A stretch of DNA of 64,000 bases, taken from NCBI RefSeq assembly GCF_009176305.1, contig NZ_BLAJ01000005.1:124001-188000 (forward strand). The letters are read 5' to 3'. This document shows positions 51,530 to 61,246 of the stretch, piece after piece. A program made the translations under genes and the position numbers. The stretch comes from Martinezella dioscoreae (lineage in GTDB: Bacteria > Pseudomonadota > Alphaproteobacteria > Rhizobiales > Rhizobiaceae). Each line of letters starts with the position of its first letter. Within the stretch, counting starts at the first letter, position 1. The notes beneath the pieces were generated by a model. It made no database searches. It saw nothing but the letters and a program-made list of their open reading frames with translations, and had not been told where the DNA came from.

Positions 51530-54073
51530 TCACACCGCTGGTTTGCCTGACTGGATGTTGCCGGCCGCGGGTCCATTGTTTTCGCCGCCGGTCTGAAACT
51601 TGTCCGGCCGCAGCTTGAACAGGATCAGCACGGGCGCCGCAATATAAATCGACGAGAAAGTGCCGACAGCGACGCCGAAAAGCAGGACGAAGGTGAAGGC
51701 ACGGATCACCTCGCCGCCGAAGATGTAGAGGGCAAGCAGCGCCAAAAGCGTCGTCGCCGATGTCAGAATGGTACGAGATAGTGTCTGATTGATGGAAGCA
51801 TCGATCAGAATCGGCAGCGGCATCTGTGAATAGCGCTTCAGATTCTCGCGCATGCGGTCATAGACGACGACCGTGTCGTTCAGCGAATAGCCGACGATGG
51901 TGAGGATCGCGGCGATGCTCGTCATGTTGAATTCCATGCCTGATAGCACGAAGAGGCCGAGCGTCAGGATGACATCGTGCAGCGTCGCAATGATCGCGCC
52001 GACGGCAAACTGCCATTCGAACCGTACCCATATGTAGATCAGGATTGCCGCCAGAGCCGCAAGGACGGCAAGGGAAGCCGTAGTGGTGATCTCGCCCGAT
52101 ACGGCTGGACCGACCACTTCGACGCGGGCGAAATTGTAATCCTTGCTCAGCTCGTCCTGAACGAGCGAGACGGCGGATTGTTCGGCGTTTTCACCGCCCT
52201 CCTGAGCATGAACGCGAACCACTGCGCCAAGACGATCGGCGAGCCGTTCGACGCGCACGTCGCCCGGAATGACGGCGTCAAGACGGGTTTGAATGTCGAC
52301 GGGATCTGCAACGCCCTGTTTGGCCCGGACCTCGATGATCGATCCGCCGGCAAAATCGATGCCGAGGTGCATGCCGACAGTCGCGAAGGCAATGAGAGTG
52401 ACGACCGAAAGAGCCGCAGAGACCGTAAAAGTATAGCGGCGGATGCCCATGAAGCGGATATTGGCATTGTCGAAAATGCCGCTGCGCACACCAACAAGCA
52501 AAGTGCGCGGCTTGCGGCGCGAGATCCACATATTCACCAGCGACCGTGTGACGAAGCAGGAAGTGAAGAAGGTGGTGACGACACCCACCATCAACGTGGC
52601 GGCAAAGCCGCGCACCGCGCCGGTGCTTGCATAAAAGAGAATGGCCGCGACGATCAGAACCGTCAGATTGGCGTCGGCGACAGTCGCAGCTGCCCGGTTG
52701 AAGCCGTGGCGCAGCGCATCGACGAGAAGATGGGTCTTCTTCTCCTCTTCGCGCACGCGCTCGTAGATCAGCACCAGCGCATCGAGACCAATGCCGATAA
52801 TGAGGACGATGGCAGCGACACCCGGCAGGGTGAGCGTAATGCCGAGCAGGCCCATGAGGGCCGCGACCATGATCATGTTGATGACGAGCGAGATGGTCGC
52901 GATGATGCCGAGCAGGCGGTAGAAGCCGATCATCAGGGCCGCAACGAAGACGGCGGCCGCAATGCAGGCAATCAGACCATAATGCGCCGTTTCGCCGCCA
53001 AGGCCCGGCTGAATGGTGCGCTCTTCGACCGTCGTCAGGGTTGCCGGCAGCGGACCGCTCTTGACCATGACGGTCAGATCCTGCGCGCCCTGGGCGGTGA
53101 AATCTCCGGGAACGTCGATCTCGCCTGTTGCGATGACCGTCTTCAGAGAGGCAGCGGAGATGACCTGATCGTCAAGCACGACGACGATGATCTTGCCGAG
53201 ATTGCTGGCCGTCGATTGCGCGAAGCGGTGAGTTGCCTCCGGCGTCAGCTTGACGGAAACGGTGCCTTCGCCTTTCTGATTGTCAACGACCGCGACGGCA
53301 TCGGAAAAATCGACGTTCGAGAGCAGTGGCTGCCGCTGTACGAGATAGCCAACGGGCGGATCATCTTCGGAAAACAGCACGTCGGATCCGGCCGGCGGCT
53401 GCTTGTCCATGGCGTCCTGAACCGACATCGACTGATCGATCAGGCGGAAGCTGAGCTTAGCGGGCTGGCCGAGAAGGTTTTTCAGCCGCTGCGCATCGGC
53501 AAGGTCGGGCACCTGAACGATGATACGATCGGATCCCTGCCGGCGGATCAGTGGTTCTCCAACACCGAGTTGCGCAATACGGGCATGAATGACCTTGATC
53601 GCGCGTGCGATCGCCGATGAGACATGGCTGTTGATATCCGCATCGGTGATATCGAGCGTCAGCGCACCATTGTCACCTTGAGACAGAACAACGGACGGCT
53701 GATCGGATCCCGCCGTCAGCGGCCGCAATGCCGTCAAAGCGGCCTGAACCTGCGAGGGATCGCCGATGCGAAGCTGGATTTTTCGGCCGGTGCCGGTGAG
53801 GCCCGAATAGGCGACATTGACGGTGCGCAACCGGGTGGCGATATCGCCGACAATGCTTTCCAGGCGATCCTTGTCGACGTCACCCCGTTCGATCTTAAGC
53901 AGCAGATGCGATCCGCCGCGAAGATCAAGGCCAAGCTCGATCTTTCGATGTGCCCACCATGCTGGAAACGATGAAAGCGAGCGCTCACCAAGCAGGTTGG
54001 GAGCGGCCAGAAGCACGCTCAAGAGAACGACGAACCAGATCAGGGCGGTCTTCCACCAGGAGACGTGCAGCAT
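51530..54073 (-). CDS. secDF: Protein translocase subunits SecD and SecF fused
   Basis: 847 residues. The SecD half has a first helix, a large periplasmic region (GLDLRGGSHLLLKI, ARIAQLGVGEPLI) and a membrane region with GITLTLPGVAAIVLIIGIGL and LDALVLIYERVREE, retaining the proton-relay Asp. The SecF half begins near residue 545 (FMGIRRYTFTVSAAL, GIDFAGGSIIEV) and has GYSLNDTVVVYDRMREN. The fusion is usual in Rhizobiales. It uses proton motive force to help Sec export. It is downstream of yajC and upstream of the NDUFAF3-like gene. Confidence 0.95.
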   Translation of the reverse strand: MLHVSWWKTALIWFVVLLSVLLAAPNLLGERSLSSFPAWWAHRKIELGLDLRGGSHLLLKIERGDVDKDRLESIVGDIATRLRTVNVAYSGLTGTGRKIQLRIGDPSQVQAALTALRPLTAGSDQPSVVLSQGDNGALTLDITDADINSHVSSAIARAIKVIHARIAQLGVGEPLIRRQGSDRIIVQVPDLADAQRLKNLLGQPAKLSFRLIDQSMSVQDAMDKQPPAGSDVLFSEDDPPVGYLVQRQPLLSNVDFSDAVAVVDNQKGEGTVSVKLTPEATHRFAQSTASNLGKIIVVVLDDQVISAASLKTVIATGEIDVPGDFTAQGAQDLTVMVKSGPLPATLTTVEERTIQPGLGGETAHYGLIACIAAAVFVAALMIGFYRLLGIIATISLVINMIMVAALMGLLGITLTLPGVAAIVLIIGIGLDALVLIYERVREEEKKTHLLVDALRHGFNRAAATVADANLTVLIVAAILFYASTGAVRGFAATLMVGVVTTFFTSCFVTRSLVNMWISRRKPRTLLVGVRSGIFDNANIRFMGIRRYTFTVSAALSVVTLIAFATVGMHLGIDFAGGSIIEVRAKQGVADPVDIQTRLDAVIPGDVRVERLADRLGAVVRVHAQEGGENAEQSAVSLVQDELSKDYNFARVEVVGPAVSGEITTTASLAVLAALAAILIYIWVRFEWQFAVGAIIATLHDVILTLGLFVLSGMEFNMTSIAAILTIVGYSLNDTVVVYDRMRENLKRYSQMPLPILIDASINQTLSRTILTSATTLLALLALYIFGGEVIRAFTFVLLFGVAVGTFSSIYIAAPVLILFKLRPDKFQTGGENNGPAAGNIQSGKPAV

Positions 54074-54232
54074 CGCTCTCTCGAATTAGGGCTTCCCTAC
54101 CGCGCCCTCCCTTTCGACGGAAAATGCAAAGGGCGCAGTAACACCTTGAATTTGTGCACAGTCCTTCAAGAAAGTCGATCTCGAATTTCGAAGATGCGCA
54201 GCGGCGGCAGGCGCCGCCTCTCGGGAGGAGCC

Positions 54233-54580
54233 TTACGCGGCGTCCGCCTTGACGGGTTCGCCCTTGACGCGAACCTCGGAAATGGCGCTGCGGACAACGC
54301 GGATGCGCACGCCTTCAGCGATCTCGACTTCCAGTTCCTTTTCGTCGATGACCTTGGTGACCTTGCCGACGATGCCGCTGGTGACGATCTGATCGCCGCG
54401 GCGGATGTTCTTCAGGATCTCGTCACGCTTCTTCGCCTGCGCGCGCTGCGGACGGATGAGGAGGAAATACCAAACGACCATCAGCGGCACAAACAGGATG
54501 ATCATTTCAAAGCCGGAACCGCCGAAGGCACTCGCGGCCGAATCTGTCGCGCTCTGCGCATATGCGTTGGTGATAAACAT
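54233..54580 (-). CDS. yajC: Preprotein translocase subunit YajC
   Basis: 115 residues, one membrane helix (MIILFVPLMVVWYFLLIRP). RPQRAQAKKRDEILKNIRRG and DQIVTSGIVGKVTKV are the family hallmarks. GGGAG lies 6 bases before the ATG at 54580. It forms a complex with SecDF. A 160-base gap separates it from secDF. Confidence 0.95.
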   Translation of the reverse strand: MFITNAYAQSATDSAASAFGGSGFEMIILFVPLMVVWYFLLIRPQRAQAKKRDEILKNIRRGDQIVTSGIVGKVTKVIDEKELEVEIAEGVRIRVVRSAISEVRVKGEPVKADAA

Positions 54581-54786
54581 CGAGAACTCCCTTGAATTCC
54601 GAGCGGGAACGGGCCCCGCGTCAGGTGGCCGGAATATAGTTACGCGTATGGCGAATGCAACAAAAACAGCCGTCAACCGTACCGTTTTCCCGGTCTGTTA
54701 GCCTTTCAGCCCCTAAAGGAGCATGATACCCGGCAAGACAGCGCGCGCATTTTACGACTTTCTTGTTCAATATTCAGGAGGAAACG

Positions 54787-55659
54787 GTGACTGAAGACCA
54801 AAACGCCCTGATCCTTGCCGAAGTCCGTCGCCTTGCCGACGCTGTCGAACGTCTGGCCGGCCCGGCCCCTGCCGTCAATGACTGGAATGCCGCCGACTGC
54901 TTCGTCTGGGCCCCTGCCCGACTTCATCTGCAACCGGTGCCACGGCCGAACCGTGTGGCGCTGACCCTCATCCGCGGCGTCGATCACGTGCGCGACATTC
55001 TGCACGAGAACACGCTTCGTTTTGCCGAAGGTTTCGCCGCCAACAACGTGCTACTGTGGGGCGCGCGCGGCATGGGCAAATCCTCGCTGGTCAAGGCGGT
55101 GCATGAAGACGTGCGTCGGGCGACCGGCGTGTCGCTGAAGCTGATCGAAGTGCATCGCGAGGATATTTCCTCGCTGCCGGTGCTGCTCGATATATTGAAG
55201 GCAACGCCGCATCGCATCATCATCTTCTGCGACGACCTTTCCTTCGATCATGACGATACCGCCTACAAGTCGCTGAAGGCGGCATTGGACGGCGGCGTCG
55301 AAGGTCGGCCTGATAATGTGCTGTTCTATGCCACATCCAACCGTCGCCACCTGCTGCCGCGCCACATGATGGAAAACGAGCAATCGACCGCGATCAATCC
55401 CTCGGAAGCCGTTGAGGAAAAGGTATCGCTCTCCGATCGCTTCGGCCTCTGGCTCGGCTTCCACAAGTGCAGCCAGGAAGACTATCTGCAGATGATCGAC
55501 GCCTATGCCGATCACTTCAAGTTTGATCTGGATCGCGCCCAGATTCATCACGAAGCCTTGGAATGGGCAACGACCCGCGGCGCCCGTTCCGGCCGTGTCG
55601 CCTGGCAATATATCCAGGATCTCGCCGGCCGGCTGCGCATCGTGCTGGAGCGTGATTGA
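54787..55659 (+). CDS. AAA-like ATP-binding protein of DUF815 family
   Basis: 290 residues, starting with GTG at 54787 and with AGGAGG 6 bases upstream. Walker A is GARGMGKSS and Walker B is IIIFCDDLSF. A sensor-like motif YATSNRRHLLPRHM and C-terminal helical lid follow. It is divergent from yajC. Function is unknown. The family is conserved in alphaproteobacteria. Confidence 0.9.
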   Translation: MTEDQNALILAEVRRLADAVERLAGPAPAVNDWNAADCFVWAPARLHLQPVPRPNRVALTLIRGVDHVRDILHENTLRFAEGFAANNVLLWGARGMGKSSLVKAVHEDVRRATGVSLKLIEVHREDISSLPVLLDILKATPHRIIIFCDDLSFDHDDTAYKSLKAALDGGVEGRPDNVLFYATSNRRHLLPRHMMENEQSTAINPSEAVEEKVSLSDRFGLWLGFHKCSQEDYLQMIDAYADHFKFDLDRAQIHHEALEWATTRGARSGRVAWQYIQDLAGRLRIVLERD

Positions 55660-55685
55660 TCTTCGATCAACTCGCCATAAACGAC

Positions 55686-55713
55686 AAAAAGCCCGGCTGT
55701 GACCGGGCTTTTT
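55686..55713. terminator. Bidirectional terminator between DUF815 and the LytM gene
   Basis: AAAAAGCCCGG (55686-55696), loop CTGTGA, CCGGGCTTTTT (55703-55713). The run of A or T on each side makes it functional in both directions. Confidence 0.92.
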
Positions 55714-55736
55714 GCAGAGTCCTTGAGACGCACTAC

Positions 55737-57425
55737 CTATTCAAGGAACATCATTGGGTTGACCGGAGCCGAATTCTTGCGGACTTCGAAGTGCAGCTGC
55801 GGCTGGTTGACATTGCCGCTCATGCCCGACGTCGCGAGCGTCTGACCACGCTGGACCTTCTGGCCGCGAGTGACGCTGAGTGCGTCCGCATGACCGTAGA
55901 CCGTGACGGTACCGTCGTCGTGGCGGACGAGAACCGTGTTGCCGAGTTCCTTCAAGCCATTGCCGGCATAGATGACGACGCCGTTTTCGGCCGCCTTGAT
56001 CGGCGTGCCCTCGGGAACGGAGATGTCGATGCCGTCGTTGCGGCTGCCGTTGACGTTGGCGCCATAGCCGGCGACGACAGCGCCGCGAACCGGCCAGCGA
56101 TATTTGCCAATACCGGTCGCCTCGGGCGCATCGGCCTGCGCATCCGACTTTGCGGCATCGTTGATGGACTGGCTCGGCGAAGCGGAGGCAACTTCCTTCG
56201 GCTTGGCAGGGGCATCAGCTGCCGCGTCGGTATGGGCAACCGCCTTGGGTGCCTGCTTGGCGATCGGGTCTGCGGCGGCCTGCTTCGGCTCCACAGGCAA
56301 CGCGCCCAGCTTGGCGGAAGCCTTCTGAGGCTCTATCGAGGCAGTCTTGACCGGGTCTGCAGCAGCGACGGAACCGTGTGGCAACGCGAGTGCCTGCCCG
56401 ATGCGAATGCTATCGCCGGCCTGCATGTTGTTCGCACGCTTCAGTTCAGCGACGCTCACGCCGCTTTCCTTGGCGATTCTTGCCAGCGAGTCACCCGGCT
56501 TGACGACATAGGTGCCCTTCGGCGTCGGCCCCTTGCCATTACCGGCTGCGAGCTTATTGGGGTCAGCGAGGCCAGCTTGGGACTTGCTGCGCATCTGGTT
56601 GCCGGAGGGCAATGCGAGCGCTTCCTGCTGCGGCGCCTTGGCAGGACCAGGCATCTTGCCGCCCTTGGAAAGATCAGTCGCTTCAGCGGCCATCTTGGCC
56701 GGGCCTGAAACACCTGCCCCATTCATCGTCGGTATGACGATCTGCTGGCCAGGCTGCGCGGCAGCGCCATTGCGCAGGCCATTCGCACGCAGAATTTCCT
56801 TTTCCGGAACGCCATAGCGGCGCGACAACAGCGCAATATTTTCACCCTGATGCAGCGTCACGCTCGGAGCATTGACCGTGGTCCAGCCGGGAGACATCTG
56901 CTGCGCGGCGGCAGTCTTGATCGTGCCCGTCGACATGGTGTCGGGAGCAAGTGCCGGCGCGGCGCGGGAGCCGTTATTGCTGCGAGATGCGGGGAACGGC
57001 TGCGCCATTGCCTCAGATTCCGCCTGCGGCATCCGACGAGAATTGCTGGCGGAAGCACTCGGAGGAGCGAGATCGGTGCGCTGAATTGCGACGGGAGCGG
57101 TCGAAGCCCGTGCGCTGGAATAGGACGGGTTATAGCGAGCCGGCGAGTTGGGATAGGGTTGCGATACCGGCGCACTCTGCTGCGAATAATCCTGCTGGCC
57201 GTAACCGCCTGCTTGAGCAACGTCTGCGCGCGGTACGGGATCACCGTTCGGACCGTTCAGGCTGCGACGATTGATCGAGCCGGTCGTTACATTGTCCGTT
57301 TTATTGAAGAGACCACTGAAACGGGTCGTGTCCGAACTACAAGCTGTGGCCGTACTCGCCAGAAGAATGGCCACCAGGACCTTCCCTGCCGATTTGCTGA
57401 CGTTTGAAGAAAGACTGAAACCCAT
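55737..57425 (-). CDS. Lipoprotein with two LysM motifs and degenerate LytM domain (NlpD-like)
   Basis: 562 residues. The leader ends STATAC, so a lipidated Cys near residue 29. LysM-type repeats lie near residues 190-235 (TLHQGENIALLSRRYGVPEK) and 310-355 (YVVKPGDSLARIAKESGVSV). The LytM (M23) domain near 445-562 has lost ligand His210 (RNDGIDI instead of HxxxD) and catalytic His291 (PQLHFEV instead of HLHFE). That matches E. coli NlpD, which activates amidases rather than cutting peptidoglycan itself. Context surE-pcm agrees. The ATG at 57425 is used. Confidence 0.88.
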   Translation of the reverse strand: MGFSLSSNVSKSAGKVLVAILLASTATACSSDTTRFSGLFNKTDNVTTGSINRRSLNGPNGDPVPRADVAQAGGYGQQDYSQQSAPVSQPYPNSPARYNPSYSSARASTAPVAIQRTDLAPPSASASNSRRMPQAESEAMAQPFPASRSNNGSRAAPALAPDTMSTGTIKTAAAQQMSPGWTTVNAPSVTLHQGENIALLSRRYGVPEKEILRANGLRNGAAAQPGQQIVIPTMNGAGVSGPAKMAAEATDLSKGGKMPGPAKAPQQEALALPSGNQMRSKSQAGLADPNKLAAGNGKGPTPKGTYVVKPGDSLARIAKESGVSVAELKRANNMQAGDSIRIGQALALPHGSVAAADPVKTASIEPQKASAKLGALPVEPKQAAADPIAKQAPKAVAHTDAAADAPAKPKEVASASPSQSINDAAKSDAQADAPEATGIGKYRWPVRGAVVAGYGANVNGSRNDGIDISVPEGTPIKAAENGVVIYAGNGLKELGNTVLVRHDDGTVTVYGHADALSVTRGQKVQRGQTLATSGMSGNVNQPQLHFEVRKNSAPVNPMMFLE

Positions 57426-57595
57426 GACTCGACCCACTTAAGACGCAACCGATTATGGGTCGATTAAAGCGCGTTAATCTTACCATGCGGTTAAAGCACT
57501 GGTGCGGCATGTGTTTTTTTGAGGAATTGCTAACCATAGAGAATGAAACGGCGCCAATGCGCCCGTTTCATAGGGGCATCAGCCCGAATTGAGCC

Positions 57596-58249
57596 TCAAA
57601 GATAGGAGGCGAGCATCGGCACGATGGGCTGATAGGGAACGTCGAACAATTCTTCGCGCTCGAATCGGCTTCCCGTCTTCGTCAGTCGCACCAAGCGACA
57701 TGTACGCTCATCAATAATAAGCGGGGCTATCATCGAACCGCCGGACACGAGCTGTTCGGCATAAAAGCGCGGCATTGTCGTGAAAGCTGCCGTCACCAGG
57801 ATGCGATCGAAGGTGCCCTCGCCCGGCAGACCGGCGCTGCCATCAGCCTGACGGATGATGACATTGCGCAGCCCAAGCGTATCCATGCGCTGCTGCGCCG
57901 ATGTCGTCAGCGTCTTGTAGCGATCGACCGTCAGCACGCGCTCGACGATTCGTCCCATAACAGCCGCAGTGAAACCGCTTCCCGTGCCGATCTCGAGAAC
58001 GCGATGGCCAGGCTTGATCTTCAAGCCATGGAGAATACGCACCACAAGATCGATGCCTTCCATGAAGGCACCGCAATCGATCGGAATCGTGCGGCTGGAA
58101 TAGGCATCATCGGCAAATTGCGCCGGCACGAAAGGCAGGCGCGGCGTCTGCTCGACCGCCGTCATCAGATCGATGTCCAATATGCCTTCCGCCCGCAGCC
58201 GCAACACCACGGCCGCAAAGCCTTCCTTTTCCACCAAACGAGGTGTCAA
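57596..58249 (-). CDS. pcm: Protein-L-isoaspartate O-methyltransferase
   Basis: 217 residues. It repairs isoaspartyl residues by SAM-dependent methylation. The SAM motif is VLEIGTGSGFTAAVMGRI. SSRTIPIDCGAFMEGIDLVV and RQADGSAGLPGEGTFDRILV fit the family. The start is TTG at 58249, 4 bases after the surE stop, with GGAG upstream. No ATG is in a sensible position. It is part of serS-surE-pcm-nlpD. Confidence 0.94.
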   Translation of the reverse strand: MTPRLVEKEGFAAVVLRLRAEGILDIDLMTAVEQTPRLPFVPAQFADDAYSSRTIPIDCGAFMEGIDLVVRILHGLKIKPGHRVLEIGTGSGFTAAVMGRIVERVLTVDRYKTLTTSAQQRMDTLGLRNVIIRQADGSAGLPGEGTFDRILVTAAFTTMPRFYAEQLVSGGSMIAPLIIDERTCRLVRLTKTGSRFEREELFDVPYQPIVPMLASYL

Positions 58250-58253
58250 TCCG

Positions 58254-59018
58254 CTACTCCATACCGAGCGCCCGCGCCACGCGGTCTTGCGCCGAATAAT
58301 CCGTCAGATCGAGTTTCAAAGGCGTTACCGAAATACGATTTTGTTTCAACGCCTGAATATCGGTCCCTGGACGGAAGATGCCGCTCCGCTCACCGAAGCG
58401 AAGCCAATAGTAAGGGAAGCCGCGGCCATCGGCCCGCTCCTCGACCTGCACGTTGAAGGCAAGATTGCCCTGTGCGGTCACTTCCGCTCCGTCGACCTCT
58501 TCGGGGCGGCAATTCGGAAAATTCAGATTGAGGAAGGTACCGTCAGACAGATCGACGTTCATGAGCTTGTTAAGCAAAGCCGGAGCATGTGCTTCTGCCA
58601 CTTCCCAGGGCACGACGCGCGCGCCGTTTTCATAAAGATAGGCCTGGCTCAAAGCAAAGGAGCGCACGCCTTGCAGCGTGCCCTCGATGGCTCCGGCGAT
58701 GGTGCCGGAATAGGTGACGTCGTCAGCGACATTCGATCCGGAATTGACGCCGGAGAGCACGAGATCCGGCTTGATATCCAGAACCTTGCGGATCGCCATG
58801 ATGACGCAATCGGTCGGCGTTCCCCGCAACGCATAATGCCTGTCGGAAACCTTGCGCATGCGCAACGGCTCGGAAAGGCTTAATGAGTGAGCAAGGCCGC
58901 TCTGATCCGTCTCAGGCGCAACGACCCAGACATCGTCAGACAGCGTGAGGGCGATGCGCTCTAATGCCGCCAGACCTTCGGCGTGAATGCCGTCATCATT
59001 GGTCAAAAGAATACGCAT
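58254..59018 (-). CDS. surE: 5'/3'-nucleotidase SurE
   Basis: 254 residues. It dephosphorylates nucleoside monophosphates and short polyphosphates with a divalent metal. Metal-site MRILLTNDDGI is at the N-terminus, and the GVNSGSNVADDVTYSGTIAG motif contains the catalytic region. It follows serS by 15 bases and pcm begins 4 bases after its stop. Confidence 0.96.
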   Translation of the reverse strand: MRILLTNDDGIHAEGLAALERIALTLSDDVWVVAPETDQSGLAHSLSLSEPLRMRKVSDRHYALRGTPTDCVIMAIRKVLDIKPDLVLSGVNSGSNVADDVTYSGTIAGAIEGTLQGVRSFALSQAYLYENGARVVPWEVAEAHAPALLNKLMNVDLSDGTFLNLNFPNCRPEEVDGAEVTAQGNLAFNVQVEERADGRGFPYYWLRFGERSGIFRPGTDIQALKQNRISVTPLKLDLTDYSAQDRVARALGME

Positions 59019-59033
59019 CGCCCCACCACCTGA

Positions 59034-60317
59034 TTATGCTGCTTTTTCGATCCTCTTCAGACCACCCATATATGGCAGGAGTACGTCGGGGATAGTGACC
59101 GAGCCGTCAGCATTGAGATAATTCTCAAGCACGGCGATCAGGCAGCGGCCGACGGCCGTTCCCGAGCCGTTCAGCGTGTGAACGAACTTGGTGTTCTTGT
59201 CGTCCTTGCCGCGATAGCGCGCATTCATGCGCCGGGCCTGGAAATCACCACAGACGGAGCAAGAGGAAATCTCTCGATAAGTATCCTGCCCCGGCAGCCA
59301 GACTTCGAGATCATAGGTCTTGCGCGCGCCGAAGCCCATGTCGCCGGTCGAAAGCGTCATGACGCGGTAATGCAGGCCGAGGCGCTTCAGCACTTCTTCT
59401 GCGCAAGCCGTCATCCGCTCATGCTCGGCAATGGAGCTTTCGGCGTCGGTGATCGACACCAGCTCGCATTTCCAGAACTGATGCTGGCGCAGCATGCCGC
59501 GGGTATCGCGACCGGCCGAGCCTGCTTCCGATCGGAAGGACGGCGTGAGTGCGGTGAAGCGCAGCGGCAGCTTCTCCTGATCGAGAATTTCGCCGGAGAC
59601 GAGATTGGTCAGCGATACCTCAGCCGTCGGGATCAGCCAGCGACCGTCCGTGGTCTTGAACGAATCTTCTGCGAATTTCGGCAGTTGACCTGTTCCGAAC
59701 ATCGTCTCGTCGCGTACCATCAGCGGCGCGCTAACTTCGATATAACCGTGCTCGCTTGTGTGCAGATCGAGCATGAACTGACCGAGTGCGCGTTCAAGAC
59801 GAGCAAGCTGCGAGGTCAGCACCGTGAAGCGCGAGCCGGACAGTTTTGCCGCGCGTTCGAAATCCATATAGCCGAGTTCTTCGCCAATCTCGAAATGCTC
59901 TTTCGGCTGATGGTTCCAGGTCGGCTTGGCGCCCCAGACATGCTTGACGACGTTGTCGTGCTCGTCCTTGCCGACGGGCACGTCTTCGAGCGGTATGTTC
60001 GGAATGCGTGACAGCGCATCATTGAGCTCGGCCGTCAGCGTGCGCTCTTCTTCCTCCGCAGCCGGAAGCGACAGCTTGAGGTCGGCAACCTCCGCCTTCA
60101 GCTTCTCGGCAAGCTCGCTGTTTTTCTGCGCCATCGCCGCGCCGATCTCCTTGGAGGCGGCGTTGCGGCGGGATTGCATATCCTGGACGGACTGAATGAC
60201 GGATCGGCGCTTCTCGTCGAGCGCTATGAGGCTTTGCGACAGAGGCTCCGCACCGCGCTTGGCAAGCGCTGCATCAAAAGCCTCGGCATTCTCACGAATC
60301 CATCTGATATCAAGCAT
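59034..60317 (-). CDS. serS: Serine-tRNA ligase
   Basis: 427 residues, the usual length. It charges tRNA-Ser and tRNA-Sec. A coiled-coil N-terminus (residues 35-100) precedes the class II core with motif 2 TPSFRSEAGSAGRDTRGMLR and motif 3 NGSGTAVGRCLIAVLENYLN. The ATG at 60317 gives MLDIRWIRENAEAFDAAL, the family start. Longer in-frame starts run into tatC. It lies downstream of tatC on the same strand. Confidence 0.97.
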   Translation of the reverse strand: MLDIRWIRENAEAFDAALAKRGAEPLSQSLIALDEKRRSVIQSVQDMQSRRNAASKEIGAAMAQKNSELAEKLKAEVADLKLSLPAAEEEERTLTAELNDALSRIPNIPLEDVPVGKDEHDNVVKHVWGAKPTWNHQPKEHFEIGEELGYMDFERAAKLSGSRFTVLTSQLARLERALGQFMLDLHTSEHGYIEVSAPLMVRDETMFGTGQLPKFAEDSFKTTDGRWLIPTAEVSLTNLVSGEILDQEKLPLRFTALTPSFRSEAGSAGRDTRGMLRQHQFWKCELVSITDAESSIAEHERMTACAEEVLKRLGLHYRVMTLSTGDMGFGARKTYDLEVWLPGQDTYREISSCSVCGDFQARRMNARYRGKDDKNTKFVHTLNGSGTAVGRCLIAVLENYLNADGSVTIPDVLLPYMGGLKRIEKAA

Positions 60318-60424
60318 CTTCGTTCCAGGTCGTTTGACATAAGTACAGCTCCGACCGAGGCTTCGGTCGGAGGTCGAACCGGCAAATACCTGAGAAACGA
60401 GGCGAAGGCCTCCCCGCCTGGACG

Positions 60425-61246
60425 TTAATCCGTCTTGGCGATATCGGAACTTCCGCCACTCTCTTCGAGCGCTTGCCGGGTACGCTGGCGTTCTACGAGT
60501 CGCGCCGCGTAGATGGAAATCTCGTAGAGAAGGATTGTCGGCAGTGCAAGGCCGATCTGGGACATCGGATCCGGCGGCGTCAGCACAGCAGCGACGATGA
60601 AGGCGAAAACAATGGCAAACTTGCGCTTTTCCGCGAGCCAGGCCGACGTCAGCAAGCCGACACGTGCCAGCAGCGTGGTAATGACGGGAAGCTGGAAGAC
60701 GAGCCCGAAAGAGAAGACCAGCGTCATGATGAGGCTCAGATATTCCGAGACCTTCGGCATCAGCGCAATGCCGATCTGACCGTCGCCACCCGTCTGCTGC
60801 ATCTTCAGGAAGAACCACATCACCATGGGCGTGAAGAAGAAATAGACGAGTGCTGCCCCCATGAGGAAAAGTACGGGCGAAGCGATCAAAAACGGCAGAA
60901 AGGCATTACGCTCGTTCTTATAGAGGCCGGGCGCGACGAACTTGTAGATCTGCGAAGCGATGATCGGGAAGGAAATTACCAAGGCGCCGAACATGGCGAC
61001 TTTCACCTGGGTGAAGAAGAACTCCTGTGGCGCGGTGTAGATTAGCTCTGACTTCGCGAGATCGAGATGAGCCCATTCGACGGCCCACTTATAAGGATAG
61101 ACCAGATAATTGAAGAGATGCTTCGCCACTGCGAAACAGCCAATGAAGGCAATGAAAAAAGCCACGAGCGACCAGATGAGCCGTGTGCGCAATTCCATAA
61201 GGTGTTCGATAAGCGGTTGCGGCTTATCGTCGATGTCACCCGTCAT
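60425..61246 (-). CDS. tatC: Twin-arginine translocase subunit TatC
   Basis: 273 residues, six predicted membrane helices. The N-terminus IEHLMELRTRLIWSLVAFFI, the PQEFFFTQVKVAMFGALVIS region and FGLVFQLPVITTLLARVGLL are characteristic of TatC, which recognises RR signal peptides. Its start overlaps the tatB stop by 4 bases (61243-61246), coupling translation. Confidence 0.97.
   Translation of the reverse strand: MTGDIDDKPQPLIEHLMELRTRLIWSLVAFFIAFIGCFAVAKHLFNYLVYPYKWAVEWAHLDLAKSELIYTAPQEFFFTQVKVAMFGALVISFPIIASQIYKFVAPGLYKNERNAFLPFLIASPVLFLMGAALVYFFFTPMVMWFFLKMQQTGGDGQIGIALMPKVSEYLSLIMTLVFSFGLVFQLPVITTLLARVGLLTSAWLAEKRKFAIVFAFIVAAVLTPPDPMSQIGLALPTILLYEISIYAARLVERQRTRQALEESGGSSDIAKTD

Noticed and set aside
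51977..53620. A 547-codon plus-strand frame opposite secDF
   Set aside because: Arg/His/Asp-biased composition and no recognisable domain, while the minus strand carries full SecD/SecF motifs.
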